The position numbers and the translations under genes were made by a program. Shown one piece after another: positions 1 to 10,427 of a stretch of DNA of 64,000 nt (position 1 is its first letter; every line of letters starts with the position of its first letter). Source of the DNA: Prostheceraeus crozeri (taxonomy: Eukaryota > Platyhelminthes > Polycladida > Euryleptidae); the NCBI GenBank assembly GCA_907163375.1, contig CAJQUW010016138.1, positions 62,001 to 126,000 of the forward strand, given 5' to 3'. The notes under the pieces were generated by a model, which was not told the origin of the DNA, made no database searches, and worked only from the letters and a program-made list of their open reading frames with translations.

Positions 1-342
1 CCGAGAAATAATCTTCTGCAGATGTCGTCTATAAGACTCAGAAGCATCAGTAACATATTCTTGTCCATAGGAACGAAATTGTAAGTCAACACTTTCCGCT
101 TCTTCACCTTGTGTAAAATGAGTGTACTTCACATTTGCAATTAAGTGAGCCTTCATGAGACTGTCTTTGAAATAAGATATCAACTCCGTAAATATTTCTC
201 GTGTGTAGTCTAAACATGCTTCCAATTCTGTCTCCTCCCTTTGAAACTCAAGGATGTAATCTTGTATTAAGCCTCCGAAGCTCTCTTGATGAAAACGAAT
301 CGTGCAAGCATCATGTTTCAATGTATTGACTTCAGGTGTCAT
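1..342 (-). CDS. Small protein resembling the N-terminal domain of Polinton PolB (family member 3), partial
   Basis: The gene runs off the left edge: 114 codons from the ATG at 342 with no stop. It is the A copy of the intact 150-residue gene at 52634-53086, differing at few positions. The family pattern is visible: an early T-I-R-(L/F)-H strand, a QDYILEF segment, a middle helical stretch with SLMKAHLIANVKY, then a strand and a helix with RRHLQKIISR. The same pattern lies between the zinc fingers and the exonuclease domain of the polB genes in this window. Function unknown. It diverges from polB across a short TATA-containing spacer. Confidence 0.6.
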   Translation of the reverse strand, partial: MTPEVNTLKHDACTIRFHQESFGGLIQDYILEFQREETELEACLDYTREIFTELISYFKDSLMKAHLIANVKYTHFTQGEEAESVDLQFRSYGQEYVTDASESYRRHLQKIISR

Positions 343-408
343 GGTTAAGTCTCTAGTTTGTCTGTGATTGAACGAGAGGTCTCATCCATTCTCCGCTTAG
401 GAAAATCT

Positions 409-417
409 TTTAAAAGG
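409..417 (+). promoter_or_regulatory. TATA box of Polinton A polB
   Basis: TTTAAAAGG, followed about 40 bases later by a splice donor (AAG|GTGAGT near 459). The B copy has a better box (CTTATAAAAGG, 52487-52497) at the same place. It implies a short noncoding first exon, then an intron to an acceptor near 870 and the coding ATG at 921. The intron (about 459-870) holds no gene I can support. Confidence 0.55.
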
Positions 418-920
418 CAGTGCACCAGCTCTGCTCTTCACATTTATCTTTCACAAGGTGAGTGTCGGTGAGCTCCTGCTATCAGGTTGTTTTGACTTGC
501 TATCAAGTTGAATAGTCAATTGCTATCAAGAGATTCACTTCTGCTCATGAAACATATAATCACTGTAATACCTCCATTGCTCGAGCGTTCCTTCGGGACG
601 GCGGGTACTGCGGTAGAGGGATTGCGTTGCACGGGTTTTTCGTCGTTTGTTAGACCGAAACCTCTGAGCCGTTGCTCATGTTGGGCGTTCGACTTCATAC
701 TCAACGTGACGCTTTCTCTCGCCAGGTCAGAGTACTTCAGCCATTCGACAAAGATTAGTCTTTATGATATGGAGTAGAGTGAAATGTAATTCATTAGATG
801 TCACTTCAATGATTGTTCCCATGATAAACGTTGACTAGGCAAATGAAACGATTCTCATCTTTCCTTTTCAGTGATTGAAATCTACGATCGTACTACCGTG
901 TAATCTGTAATCGATCAAAA

Positions 921-3900
921 ATGGAATCCGAGAAAATTGAGAACTACCGCATTGCTGTCGAGATGGAAAAGGCCACCATCGAGCAATGTAAGTATTTGTA
1001 TCAAGTTTGACTCTATTACTAACATCATTAGGGTAGACATCCTCATTAAATTAAGAGTCCCTCCCTTATTTTGTTCGTGTTTAAACCGAATCCAAATTTT
1101 AGCTCTGTTTTTCTTTGCTGTCATTCTTTTTCAGTGCATGAATGTATTCGTAATGGGGAACCCGTCCCCCAAAGAGGAATCGGGGAAGCCTATGAGCGGC
1201 TTGGCAAGTGTAAGTATCTTTAACATTTCATGTTTAGACTGTTTCAGATCCTCTGCATCATCCTTGTCTCATTATCTAATCTCTCTTTTCTCTCTACAGA
1301 TATGGCAAAGATGAAGAAGTGGGAAGAAGCCGCGAGGCGAAGATTCGAAGCCGAATTTCCGGCCCTACCTGCGCACCTGTCTACCTCCGCCAAAGGTGCG
1401 ACCCCTCTCTCGGGCATCATCATCGCCCCACCTCCACCGCCTGCTCCGCTCCCTGCGCCAGTCCCTGCTCCTCGTCACCACGTCCCTCCGACACCGAAGC
1501 CCAGGACCCTTCCACCCTCGGCTCGCGTCCCTGTCCTACCTCCTCGCGTTCATCCTTGCTGCCGGAGTTACAGTCCTTAGATGGTAAGTAACCGTGATTG
1601 GGAAATAGGGGGTAAGACTTCAAACTTGAAATTATGATCACGTTACTAATCTCTTTTCCCTTTTTCTCAACAGATCTGGCTGCCTATCTCCTGGACGGCG
1701 ACGTTCCCTCCCGCCCCATCGTCATCCCAGCTTCGTCACCACCACCTGCAGCGGTCGATCTCCCTCTCCTCTCCATCAAGTCGGTGGAGAGGCTGTTGGA
1801 GGAACAGGAGTTAGGGATAGTGGGAGAGGAGATGCAATCGAGGAGGAAGGTGTCAGGGAGAGAGAAGGACCCATGGCTCGACAGCTCAGCTGTACTGACT
1901 GTAGGCAGGTCTTCGCGAGGCCATTCTGCCTTCGACGACACCGGCATTCTCGCTGCCCAAAAGTGAAAGGAGATCTCGAGAAGTCGCGCCGACTGATCCC
2001 TCAACGACCCAAGTGTGAAGGTTGTGGACGCACGTTCTACAACAACACCAACTTGCGAGTCCACATCGAAGGCGGTTCCTGTGGTAGTGTGAGGCAACCA
2101 CCAACGTCATCAGGTAGGAAGCATCCTTTATCGCACGTCGGCTTTTCCTGTTCTTCGTGTCAGAAGACCTTTCCTACAGAGTTTGTTCTCTCTTCGCACA
2201 CACTCTGTCACACTCATCCCACTGAGCTTTACACTGACAACAACGTCACTCTAAGGCTGAGCAAGTTTTCCCTTGAGAGGCTCGTTCGCGCCTATGAGTT
2301 AGAAAGCTCTGAAGCTGTACAAGATATTCATCCTTTCTTGATGAATAATATGGGCTTGATTCATCAAATGTTGGCGAGCTTAGATAGATTTTTACTCAAA
2401 GGCATGTTCTATCTCACTGCTCGTTTCAATAAGGTAGACAGTAGCACGGGAGAAGTAGAGTCCACTGTGACCATTAGGATAGCCTCCTGTGCTGCTGATC
2501 TGATAGGTGATGTAAACGAGTGGATAGAGAGACATGCGACCTATCTCGTCAGCAACTTAAATAAATTTAATGAAAGAGACAGCGGACTGGTTTTTGATGG
2601 GATAGAGAAGGTAGACATTAAAATAAATCTTTTAGAAAATTCGGAAGGGAGCGGTTGTTTCACCCTCCCCAAAGCACTGGCTGACAAAAAGGCTGTCATC
2701 AATGTAGAGTGTCAGTCCCAGTGTTTCAAGTATGGCGTCCTCTCCATTCTTCACTATAATGATATAGGTGTACATCATCAAAGAGTCACCAAGTATTGTA
2801 AATGGGAGGATGAACTTAAGTTTGACGGGTTAGATGTCAACACATTAGATTTTAAAGGCATCGCCCAATTTGAAAAACTCAATAACATTAAGATTGTCGT
2901 CCATCTCTGGGAAAAAGGTCTGAAGGCGTTAGGTATAATAATCGCCAAGGTAACTTCGACCGGGTTGTCAATCTCCTAGTCTATAGCGACAACCACCCAG
3001 AATGGCATTATTGTGGCATTCCTAAAATTTCAAAGCTATACCATCATCAAGCAACCTATAGCGATAATTTCTACCACTGTGATCGCTGCACACGGCGTTT
3101 CACATCTAAACCATATTTTGAATAGCATTACGAGTGGTGCTCTCGGGGCAAACTTCAAATGAAAGTCATGCCCAAAGATAATTTTTATAGGTATGAGGAA
3201 AATTGCAATTAGCTCAGTCCCATATGTACCATCTATGCGGACATTGAATGTTGCATTGAATAAGAAGATCTAAGTCATGAGCCAGCAGCCATTGCCTGTT
3301 CTGAAGTTTGGCATCCATATTATAGGAATCAAAATAAAATGCATGTGTGGCAAGGTGAGGAGTGCGTTGAAAACTTCCTCAACTTTTTACATAGGAAAGC
3401 CCGTTTTCATCAACGGCATGAAACGGAGCTGACTAGGAAACCCATGTGCTTCACAGAAGCCGATAAAATCAAATTTGATAGGACCACGGAATGTCCCCGC
3501 TGCTGTTCATCCTTTGATGATCAGCAACATAAGAAAGTGAGGGACCATTGCCATCTCAGTGGTAAATTTAGGTCTGCCTTATGCAGTAAATGTAATATGA
3601 ATCTTAGGCCCAAAAGGCGAACGCTCCCCGTCATCTTCCATAACTTTAAATGTTATGATACTCACATCATCATTGGCCATGGATTCGGTAAAATGAAATC
3701 CTGGTGATCCAAAGTGATTGCACAAAGTAAGGAAAAATTTTTGTGCATCACTGCCAAAGTACAAGTCGATAAGACGAAGGAGGGGAAGCCTGTCTTCTAT
3801 GACATAAAGTTTCTAGATAGTTTTCAATTTGTGTCTTCTTCCTTAGCCGCGTTGGCTAATAATTTAGAAACACTTCCCTTCACTCAACATTTAAAGAAAG

Positions 3901-5740
3901 ACTATCCAAACATAAGTGACAGTCTGATACGACGGAAAGGAGTGTTTCCTTATAGTTATTTTAGTTCAATGGACACATTGAAAGAAACATCCCTTCCGTC
4001 CATCGATAAATTTAAAAATGATTTGACGGGTGAGGACTGTTCGCTGGATGACTATAGGCATGCAGAGCAAGCATGGTTAGAATTTAGGTGGCGCACTTTT
4101 GGTGACTACATGCTTGCCTACTTAAAATTAGACGTCTATCTGTTGGCTGACGTGTTTGAGACTTTTAGGAATGTCACATTAGAACAGGACGCCTTAGACC
4201 CCGTCCATTTTGTTAGTCTGCCGGGTCTGTCCTATCAGCCAGCCTTCAAAGTGACGAAAGAGAGCATACATTTACTGCAAGATGCAGAAATGTATACGTT
4301 ATTTGAACGTGGTATTAGGGGAGGCTTAACATTTGTCAACAAACATGTTGTCAACAGCACCCAGGACATAAGATCGACCACGCATTTAATGTACATAGAC
4401 CAAAATAATTTGTATGGGAGTGCATTATCCAAGCCTTCGCCACACTCTGACTTCCAATGGGTAGAGCCCCATGACATTGAATACTTCTCCAATCCAGCAC
4501 ACATCATGGCACTGGGAGATGAGGCCGACATAGGTTATTTATTTGAAGTCGACATCAACTATCCAGAATGTATTAAGAATAGTACAGTTGATTTTCCTCT
4601 CGCACCCGAATCTGGCATAGTCAGTCCAGATATGTTCTCTCCCTTTATGGAAGAACACAAACAGCTATATGAGGAGGAAAATGACTTAAACTATTAACCC
4701 ACTAGGAAGTTGTTGCTTACCCAATTGAACAAGCAGCATTACATCGTACATTATTCCATCCTCAAATTCTATCTAGGTATGGGGATGCAACTTGACAAAG
4801 TCCATCGCGCTATCCAGTTTGAGCAGAAGCCCTTTCTAAAACCGTATATAGAATTTAATAGTAAGAAACGGGCTGAATCTAAGAATCCTTTCGAAAAGGA
4901 CTTATTTAAATTGAAGAATAATGCCCTCTTTGGTAAAACCATGGAGGATGTAAGAAAGCGCATGGACTATCGCATCGTGACTGATCCGGAAACGAGTATC
5001 AAGTTATGTCGCTCGCCGTTGTTTTGTCACCATGATGTCATTTCCGAAGACATTACAGGTTTTAAATTGTTAAAATCCAAAGTAGAACTTTGCAAGACCA
5101 TCTATGTCGGTCAAGCTGTCTTGGATCACTCCAAGTTAGAAATGTACAAGTTGTTTTACCACACCTTTAAAACTTGTCGATTGATCCAACATGTGGAATT
5201 AGTAGGAGGCGATACAGACAGCTTCTTCCTAGCTTTGACAACCACTAGCCAAGTCCAGCAGGAAGACATTCTAAAATATTTAGCACCCAAGTTTGATAGT
5301 TCCAACTATCCCACTGACCATCCGCTTTACTCTACCTCAAATAAAGCGAAGCTTGGCTGCTTCAAGGATGAGTGTGCCGGCAAACAGATAGAGGAGATGA
5401 TCTTGCTTCGCCCCAAGATGTACTCCATGAAGCTAAAATCCTTAGAGCTTTCTATTAAACGGGCGAAAGGCATCTCGAAGTCAATCGTTAGAAAAATGAC
5501 ACATAGGGACTATCAAGATGCCTTAATTCACTTAAAATTAAAAAAGTAGAAATGACCATTTTAAAATCACAGTCGCATCAAGTCAGAACAACGATGTTTA
5601 GGAAACGAGGTCTCTCAGCTTGGGAGGACATGCGATGCTGGATGAGTCCTAACCACTCATTACCGTACGGCCATCCAGACACTCATCTACCTCCACCCAA
5701 GAGACAGAAACTTTCTCCTCCTTCGTCCGGCGATGTCTGA
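921..5740 (+). pseudogene. polB: Protein-primed family B DNA polymerase (polB) of Polinton A, frameshifted
   Basis: Spliced gene. Exon 1 is 921-987, exon 2 1135-1209, exon 3 1300-1583 (proline-rich) and exon 4 starts at 1674; all junctions are GT-AG. Exon 4 encodes three C2H2-like fingers (near 1890, 2010 and 2150), then a conserved domain (about 2240-2640), an exonuclease domain and a palm. Visible motifs are the FHNFKCYD exo II region, YLKLDVYLLAD (exo III), DQNNLYG (palm A), NNALFGK (palm B), GGDTDSF (palm C) and PKMYS. Breaks: a frameshift near 1860, a lost G near 2935, several stops between 2979 and 3339, TGA at 3705-3707, an in-frame TAA near 4695 and an indel in an A-run near 5540. The role in an active element would be replication primed by a terminal protein. 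This copy cannot make a full enzyme as written. Confidence 0.9.
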
Positions 5741-6605
5741 TGATGAATGCTTCCTCTCTGTTGTGGTTGATGTTTTGCTTTTTCACTCCATGGCGTTTTC
5801 TATGGGGTGTTGTATGTGAATGCCTTGTAACATGCGTCCAACTCCTAATCAGCTCATATCATGACTTACATATCAACTGGTTTTTTCCTGACGTTGTTTT
5901 CTCCCTGTATATGAGTGACTTTGTTTTCTCCGGTGATGTGAGCCATAAAAACTTTGTTTTCTGCTACCATCAGTATTAACTATGTGTGACTGTGATGAAA
6001 TGTCTTTCATTCAATAACATATCATGTACAGACTGTCTGGCTTTTCTTTTGACATAAAGATGGGATTCTCACCCATTAGACAGAAGTAAAAGTTTTGATC
6101 AATTTGTAAGATGGGTAGGGTTAGAAATAAAGTTATAACTCTGTCGCTGTTGGTAGGATAGGTGAACTATAAATGAAGTCAGAATCACTTCAATGTTTGT
6201 AAAGTTAGAAAAAAAGTTGATGATTGCAAAGTTTGAATTAATGCTAGAATCATTTCAGAGTTTGCAAGATAGGTAAAGTATAAAATAAAGTCATAACCAT
6301 GTCAGAGTTTGCAAGTTATCATCCTCACCAACGAATGTAACATCATGACAATTTCTATGCTTAGGAAACATCAACCACTTTGCTGACTCATGTCTATAAA
6401 TAGATCTGACTCATGAAGTGGCGAAGCGCCAGTCAGTTAGATAAGAATCCAATCAGTCTTGTTTAACCTCTTCACCGACACGTGTGTGGGCGTTATTCGT
6501 CAGACAAAGCAATGGCGCCTCACGTCAGACAACGTGACATTTTCACCGACACGTGTGTGTGGACGATAGTTCATTACGATGACTTATTCAAAACACATCA
6601 TGTGA
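5741..6605. repeat. Convergent 3' region with degenerate AT-rich tandem repeats and paired CACGTG motifs
   Basis: This gap lies between the 3' ends of polB (plus) and the TBP-like gene (minus). From about 6090 to 6330 a roughly 60-base unit recurs, built on GTTTGCAAGATAGGTAAAG and TATAAAATAAAGT, and it supplies AATAAA signals. At 6470-6490 and 6540-6560 a TTCACCGACACGTGTGTG motif occurs twice. A TATA-like TCTATAAATAGATC lies near 6393-6406. The B counterpart is 46241-47306. No gene is seen here. Confidence 0.6.
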
Positions 6606-7139
6606 TTAACACGATTCTATTAACTCATAGAAATAACGTATTAGATATTTAACAATGTCAGCTACTTTACTGATATCACGCAAACCAGTCATGATGCAAT
6701 GTCCGTTGTGAAACACTGCAATATGTACAGGATGCCACTTCCGAATCAGAGCAGCAGGAAAGAGTTCAGTTTCATAAAATATACAATGATTACTGGTTTT
6801 AATGTTTGCTAGATTAACTAACATCTTCAATTGAACAGACACTACTATATTCTTCAATGTCAGGGGACTGAGGTGGAGATGAGGCATGAGTGTTCGCATT
6901 TTCTTGACGACTTCGTAACACATTGACTGCATCACGAAATGAGAAAGGTTTCCTAGGACTTGTATTTTGCCACAGCGAAAGATTTGAAGATTTCGACCGT
7001 TGCTCATGCGAATGACCAACATTTGTGGACGGCCGCGATGATAGACTGAATCGGGAAGATGGGTATGCAACTGTTCTAAATCGATGTTTCTTCTGAGATT
7101 CATTTCGCGCATGGCGTTGATGATGCGGATAGGGAGCAT
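6606..7139 (-). CDS. TATA-binding protein (TBP)-like protein, Polinton A
   Basis: 177 residues, intact. It has the two direct repeats of the TBP saddle. Repeat 1 contains GRPQMLVIRM, then LQIFRCGKIQVLG. Repeat 2 contains YETELFPAALIRKWHP, then HIAVFHNGHCIMTG. These match the TBP core at the RFAAVIMRI, ALIFSSGKMVCTG, YEPELFPGLIYRMIKP and LLIFVSGKVVLTG segments. Three of the four DNA-kinking phenylalanine positions are kept (LQIF, ELFP, AVF); the first is replaced. Eukaryotic TBP binds the TATA minor groove and nucleates transcription initiation; the same role for element promoters is inference. The PC4-like gene overlaps it upstream in another frame. Confidence 0.8.
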   Translation of the reverse strand: MLPIRIINAMREMNLRRNIDLEQLHTHLPDSVYHRGRPQMLVIRMSNGRNLQIFRCGKIQVLGNLSHFVMQSMCYEVVKKMRTLMPHLHLSPLTLKNIVVSVQLKMLVNLANIKTSNHCIFYETELFPAALIRKWHPVHIAVFHNGHCIMTGLRDISKVADIVKYLIRYFYELIESC

Positions 7140-7434
7140 GATTCACAAATGACATGAGGGTTGAGTGAACTTCCCTTTTATACTTTTCCCATGAGGGTTT
7201 TGGAATCACGATGTAGCAGTGATCATTATGTAGAATCATTTTTTGAATGCGAATAAATACAATGCCGTCTCCTACGTTGATGACACGGCAAGAGTTGGAT
7301 AGGATTGCGCGATGTAACCTTCGTAGTTGAAAGCGTTCTAGAGTTATCTGAAGTTGACGTTTCGTATCATGAAATGTAACACACTGACTTTTCCATGATA
7401 CATAGAGGCATGCTGATAATTTCCACATGATCAT
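6814..7434 (-). CDS. PC4/Sub1-like tandem-repeat protein with Ser-rich tail, overlapping the TBP-like gene
   Basis: About 206 residues, starting M-I-M-W-K-L. The first 100 residues show two related units: a strand, a V-x-F strand, then a hydrophobic helix after an I-T-L/I-S-L type turn (LQITLERFQLRRLHRAI; later VGDGIVFIRIQ followed by SWEKYKREVHSTLMSF). This matches the PC4 single-strand-DNA-binding coactivator layout (strands, then K-G-I-S-L-x-x-x-x-W helix). The last 105 residues are Ser/Arg-rich and overlap the TBP-like gene for about 325 bases in another frame. That frame is also open in B, so it may be real or may be a shadow of the TBP-like gene. An acceptor-like TTCTTTCTTAG precedes the ATG. 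Confidence 0.5.
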   Translation of the reverse strand: MIMWKLSACLYVSWKSQCVTFHDTKRQLQITLERFQLRRLHRAILSNSCRVINVGDGIVFIRIQKMILHNDHCYIVIPKPSWEKYKREVHSTLMSFVNHAPYPHHQRHARNESQKKHRFRTVAYPSSRFSLSSRPSTNVGHSHEQRSKSSNLSLWQNTSPRKPFSFRDAVNVLRSRQENANTHASSPPQSPDIEEYSSVCSIEDVS

Positions 7435-7900
7435 GATTGAAACCTGAGTGAAGACTGGTATGCCTAAGAAAGAAGGAGAGAGTCATGTTCATGTGTGGCA
7501 TGGTGAGTGTACATTTTCTTTCTTGATGCGGTGGCCCTTATAACCAGACCTACTTCCAATCACATGTGTTTCCCTTTTCATGTTTTCCCTGTCTTTGTTA
7601 CGTGACAAAGAGTTATCACACGTGAACGTTTGACTGCGTGGGTGGAAACCTTCCCTATTTATACACAAAGTTGTTCTAGTCCTCACAAAGACTTGAGTGA
7701 CACGCCCCTTTTCTCGAACAAAGACGCATTCATTTATCTAACAAGGAGCCTGATAGTAATGCAGAAAGCGCAATGACTCATGTTGTGACACGCCCCTTTT
7801 CTGGAACAAAGACGCATTAATTTATCTAACAAAGCGGAATGACTCATGTTGCTCTATACACCATTATAAAATACTCAGTGAAAAGAAATCTTTATTGCAT
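7435..7900. promoter_or_regulatory. Upstream region of the PC4/TBP-like genes in A, with a TATA box at 7537-7544
   Basis: On the minus strand TTATAAGG lies about 100 bases before the PC4-like ATG, with an acceptor-like pyrimidine tract and TAG between them. Compared with B (44352-45405), about 650 bases are missing in A just after the TATA box. Two direct repeats of ACACGCCCCTTTTCT lie near 7700 and 7789. No gene is seen. Confidence 0.45.
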
Positions 7901-8323
7901 CTACACAATGTGACGACCATAAAACAGAGTCTTAGATGTAAACACACTCAGTTGAATCATGATATGTTTGACAACGTACGCATTTCCTTCCATCGTCTCT
8001 TCTATTCTCTCCATAATTTTCTCCATATGACGACCATAAAATTGATCACTAAGAGTAATCCATTCTGTGCAATAGGATCCAAAACGAAGTGGATTTTGCA
8101 AAGCTTTCATATCTATATAAGCAACGAGTCTACCCTTTGCATCTTGAGGTTGTAAACTCTCCATCAATCTTTTGAAGAGTGAAAGACTTTCAGTTAGCCC
8201 TACTTTCATATCATTCATCTTCATTTTAAATGTAAGTTTCCAATCTTGTAAAAATCCATCGAATCCTTGTTGATCAAGTGTCAAATGACACATGTGGTTA
8301 CTTAAGGTACGATGCGCAATCAT
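7901..8323 (-). CDS. Small protein resembling the PolB N-terminal domain (family member 2), Polinton A
   Basis: About 140 residues from ATG 8323. The pattern follows the other members: HLTLDQQGFDGFLQDW at the start, a stretch ending GRLVAYIDM in the middle, a near-C-terminal helix with RHMEKIMERIEETMEG, and a last strand HIMIQLSVF. The same order is seen in member 1 (GRLVAEIEF, RHMAKIASRLDSF, HIHIQLNVL) and in the polB genes. AATAAA follows the stop (minus strand, near 7890). The B copy (43944-44351) has a short in-frame deletion in the first motif. Function unknown. Confidence 0.6.
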   Translation of the reverse strand: MIAHRTLSNHMCHLTLDQQGFDGFLQDWKLTFKMKMNDMKVGLTESLSLFKRLMESLQPQDAKGRLVAYIDMKALQNPLRFGSYCTEWITLSDQFYGRHMEKIMERIEETMEGNAYVVKHIMIQLSVFTSKTLFYGRHIV

Positions 8324-8493
8324 AAACGTTGTGACTATAGATTTCACATTGCTTCAATGACTTCCACTATGAATGAAACAGAAATATCAATCATGTTCCA
8401 CTGTAACTTTATTCAACAACAGACAAAATTAACAAGTACAGAATACACCTCATGAAAAGATCATCACTCATTCATAAGGAGTAAAAACATGTT

Positions 8494-9057
8494 TTACATA
8501 GACCCATGCTGTTTACAATAACATAGATACAGTTCATAAACGTCATAGAGACTACAATGCCAGCGTGAAGAGAGTTTTGCAATGTAGGTAGCTTTATTTC
8601 TAGTATTACAATGTGATGGTGGTCTGTAAAGGTGATGTCTCTCACCGAAACATACAGCCATATCAAAAATCATTTCATCTCTAAACTTCTTTTGATCACA
8701 ATGCATATGATAGTCTTGTCTTACACGATCTACCCAACATGGTAAATATAAATTATCAATGTGCAACTGAAGTGTTGTTGCTTCTCGTTCAGAATCATTT
8801 CCTAATATTTTAGCAATATGAAAACCTGACAGCCACCGTTTGAAATCACTTATCAAATACGTTTCATTTACAAATCCAATATGAATCAAAATAGAAGGAT
8901 CAAGTCCATGCACATGACGTCGTGACCATTCGTCTTTGTGTGGAGGACAGTAGGCAAATCTATGATATACACTAACAACAGTTTGATCGCTTTCCCTCAT
9001 TGCAATAGCACTCAACTCCTGCATTGGTGTCCCCTCACTGTCTATGAAGATGACAAC
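8494..9057 (-). CDS. DEDDh-type 3'-5' exonuclease-like protein, Polinton A (last exon)
   Basis: Open from a splice acceptor (TTGTAG|GTTGTC) at 9057; the first Met is at 9024, but the key motif lies before it: VVIFIDSEGTPMQELSAI, a D-x-E exo I signature of the RNase H-like exonuclease fold. Later come a GLDP...HIGF region, a D in the middle (KFRDEMIFDMAVCF) and HCSLYDVYELYLCY near the end, which fits the H-x4-D exo III motif. Because the catalytic D-x-E is upstream of the first Met, the N-terminus is probably supplied by an upstream exon I cannot place. Possible roles are proofreading or end-processing beside PolB; this is inference. Confidence 0.55.
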   Translation of the reverse strand, partial: VVIFIDSEGTPMQELSAIAMRESDQTVVSVYHRFAYCPPHKDEWSRRHVHGLDPSILIHIGFVNETYLISDFKRWLSGFHIAKILGNDSEREATTLQLHIDNLYLPCWVDRVRQDYHMHCDQKKFRDEMIFDMAVCFGERHHLYRPPSHCNTRNKATYIAKLSSRWHCSLYDVYELYLCYCKQHGSM

Positions 9058-9079
9058 CTACAATATCAAAAAGACTTAA

Positions 9080-9259
9080 TTACAAGATAATACATTGAGC
9101 AGGAACTTTACAAGGATGTCTGTCCTTTACATAACAAAAGATACATACAACATGATTACAATGTTTTATTTGAACATAACGCGCAAGACCGCGTTTTCCA
9201 CATTCACTACATACTAACTGATTACAATACTTAAGATTTCTCTTTGGTGGTAACACCAT
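9080..9259 (-). CDS. Short RING-like zinc protein, Polinton A
   Basis: 59 residues starting MVLPPKRNLK. It has C-x2-C, then C-x-H-x2-C-x2-C (LVCSECG ... KHCNHVVCIFC), then two more cysteines near the end. The spacing is that of a short RING finger, so a zinc-binding adaptor or ubiquitin-ligase role is possible. Its start overlaps the 3' end of the basic-tailed gene by 29 bases in another frame. The overlap is also seen in B (43008-43187) and, with a longer overlap, in C (35126-35326). Confidence 0.5.
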   Translation of the reverse strand: MVLPPKRNLKYCNQLVCSECGKRGLARYVQIKHCNHVVCIFCYVKDRHPCKVPAQCIIL

Positions 9260-9917
9260 CTTTCTTTGATGCGCGACGACGACGTTTAGGTTTCGTAGCA
9301 GGTTCTTGACACTCTTTGACACAAAAATCAATGACTTTCTCAATGTGATCAAGACCTGTTAACTCAGGTTGATGATGAATTTGAGCAATGCGCAAATTGA
9401 GAGAAATCAAATTACCGTCAGATTGATGAGGTCCCACATAAACAGCAGGCACCTCAATATGAAAGGAATAAAAGCCTGCACCTAGCGATGACGATTCTGT
9501 TTCAACTGACTTTTCAACTGTCACTCCTGAAGTGACTTTACAATACTTGCTTTGTAAAATATAGCAGCGAGTGCCGCGATACAATGGTTTATAATAAGAA
9601 GTTTTCTTTTCTGGCCACAACTTTAATAGTTCAGTAGGAATAAGAGCCTTTTGCCTCACAACGTCCTCTAAAATGTCAAGCTGCTGACGCAACCAATTAT
9701 CAATAGGGATACTCAGGTTTTGACCGCAACGATTTACTTGCGTATCCACTTTTGGTAAGTATACCGCCGGCGTTTGAAGATAGAGTCGAACATCGTTGTA
9801 GCGCACTTTTTGTTTGTAGGTAGGATAGCCGTGAATTACCTTTTCAATTTTCGGATTCCACAGCTCGAGATGTTGAGGATTCAGTGATGCAGCAGTTGGA
9901 GTAGGATTCATGGTCAT
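9231..9917 (-). CDS. Conserved Polinton protein with basic C-terminal tail, Polinton A
   Basis: 228 residues from ATG 9917 (an inner ATG lies at 9911). A splice acceptor (TTCGTTACAG) lies just upstream, so a noncoding exon is likely. Core features shared with the C homologue (35286-36051): KVRYNDVRLYLQT, a P-x-x-x-W-L-R-Q-Q-L-D-I-L-E helix, a YKPLYRGTRCYIL strand region, and a Lys/Arg-rich tail (KPKRRRRASKK) that may be a nuclear signal or bind nucleic acid. I do not recognise the family. A DNA-binding or ssDNA-binding replication factor would fit the tail and the neighbours, but is not shown. Confidence 0.55.
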   Translation of the reverse strand: MTMNPTPTAASLNPQHLELWNPKIEKVIHGYPTYKQKVRYNDVRLYLQTPAVYLPKVDTQVNRCGQNLSIPIDNWLRQQLDILEDVVRQKALIPTELLKLWPEKKTSYYKPLYRGTRCYILQSKYCKVTSGVTVEKSVETESSSLGAGFYSFHIEVPAVYVGPHQSDGNLISLNLRIAQIHHQPELTGLDHIEKVIDFCVKECQEPATKPKRRRRASKKDGVTTKEKS

Positions 9918-10037
9918 GGCAGTCTGTAACGAAAGAATACCACTAAGTACATTCATGATCATCAGAGAAAAGAAAATTGTTAGCTTAGCAGTGACATATG
10001 AGGTGGCCCTTAAGACCTTTTGGAGCGTTAACATGAT

Positions 10038-10205
10038 CTAAAGCTTATCACCAAAGTCTAAGTCTTCTTCATCGTCCAGTAAATTAAATGTCTTGGGCTT
10101 AGGACCCGAATTGAGTTTCAATTCTCTAAAAGACTTAAAGTTAAAGCGTCTAGGTGGTGGAGGCGGTGGTGGTGATGGTTCAACAAAATAAGCTTGTACA
10201 ATCAT
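10038..10205 (-). CDS. Small proline-rich protein with acidic tail, Polinton A
   Basis: 55 residues: MIVQAYF, a run of seven prolines, an RRFNFKSFRELKLN basic stretch and an acidic end (LLDDEEDLDFGDKL). The start follows a TATA box at 10281-10290 by about 80 bases, with a CCAAT-type motif (AGCCAATCAG) beyond it. The B copy is 42166-42342. Short linear peptides with an acidic tail often bind partners; the function is unknown. Conservation of the frame between A and B supports it as a gene. Confidence 0.5.
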   Translation of the reverse strand: MIVQAYFVEPSPPPPPPPRRFNFKSFRELKLNSGPKPKTFNLLDDEEDLDFGDKL

Positions 10206-10280
10206 CGGCCACTCACTCTCCTGCGTGTCTCTTCTAAAATGTTCAAGAGAATGAAATGAAGAGAAAATGGGGAGACGTCT

Positions 10281-10290
10281 GCTTTTATAG
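10281..10290 (-). promoter_or_regulatory. TATA box, minus strand (Pro-rich/acidic gene of A)
   Basis: CTATAAAAGC, identical in B at 41967-41976. A CCAAT-type motif lies about 30 bases upstream in both copies. Confidence 0.65.
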
Positions 10291-10427
10291 TTTCCTGCGA
10301 ACCACATTTGACACTATGTGAGCCAATCAGAGACCTCCGTTTCTCCCCTGACTAAGTTGCGGCAGGGAAAAAGGAGGCACGTGGACGACTGACTCATGAT
10401 TGCTTTACTTAAATATTGTAGTCAAAT

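Noticed and set aside
508-777. A gene in the A polB 5' region, with a similar frame at 52126-52344 in B
   Set aside because: It lies inside a spliced 5' intron; similarity simply follows the overall A/B identity, and nothing comparable is found in C.
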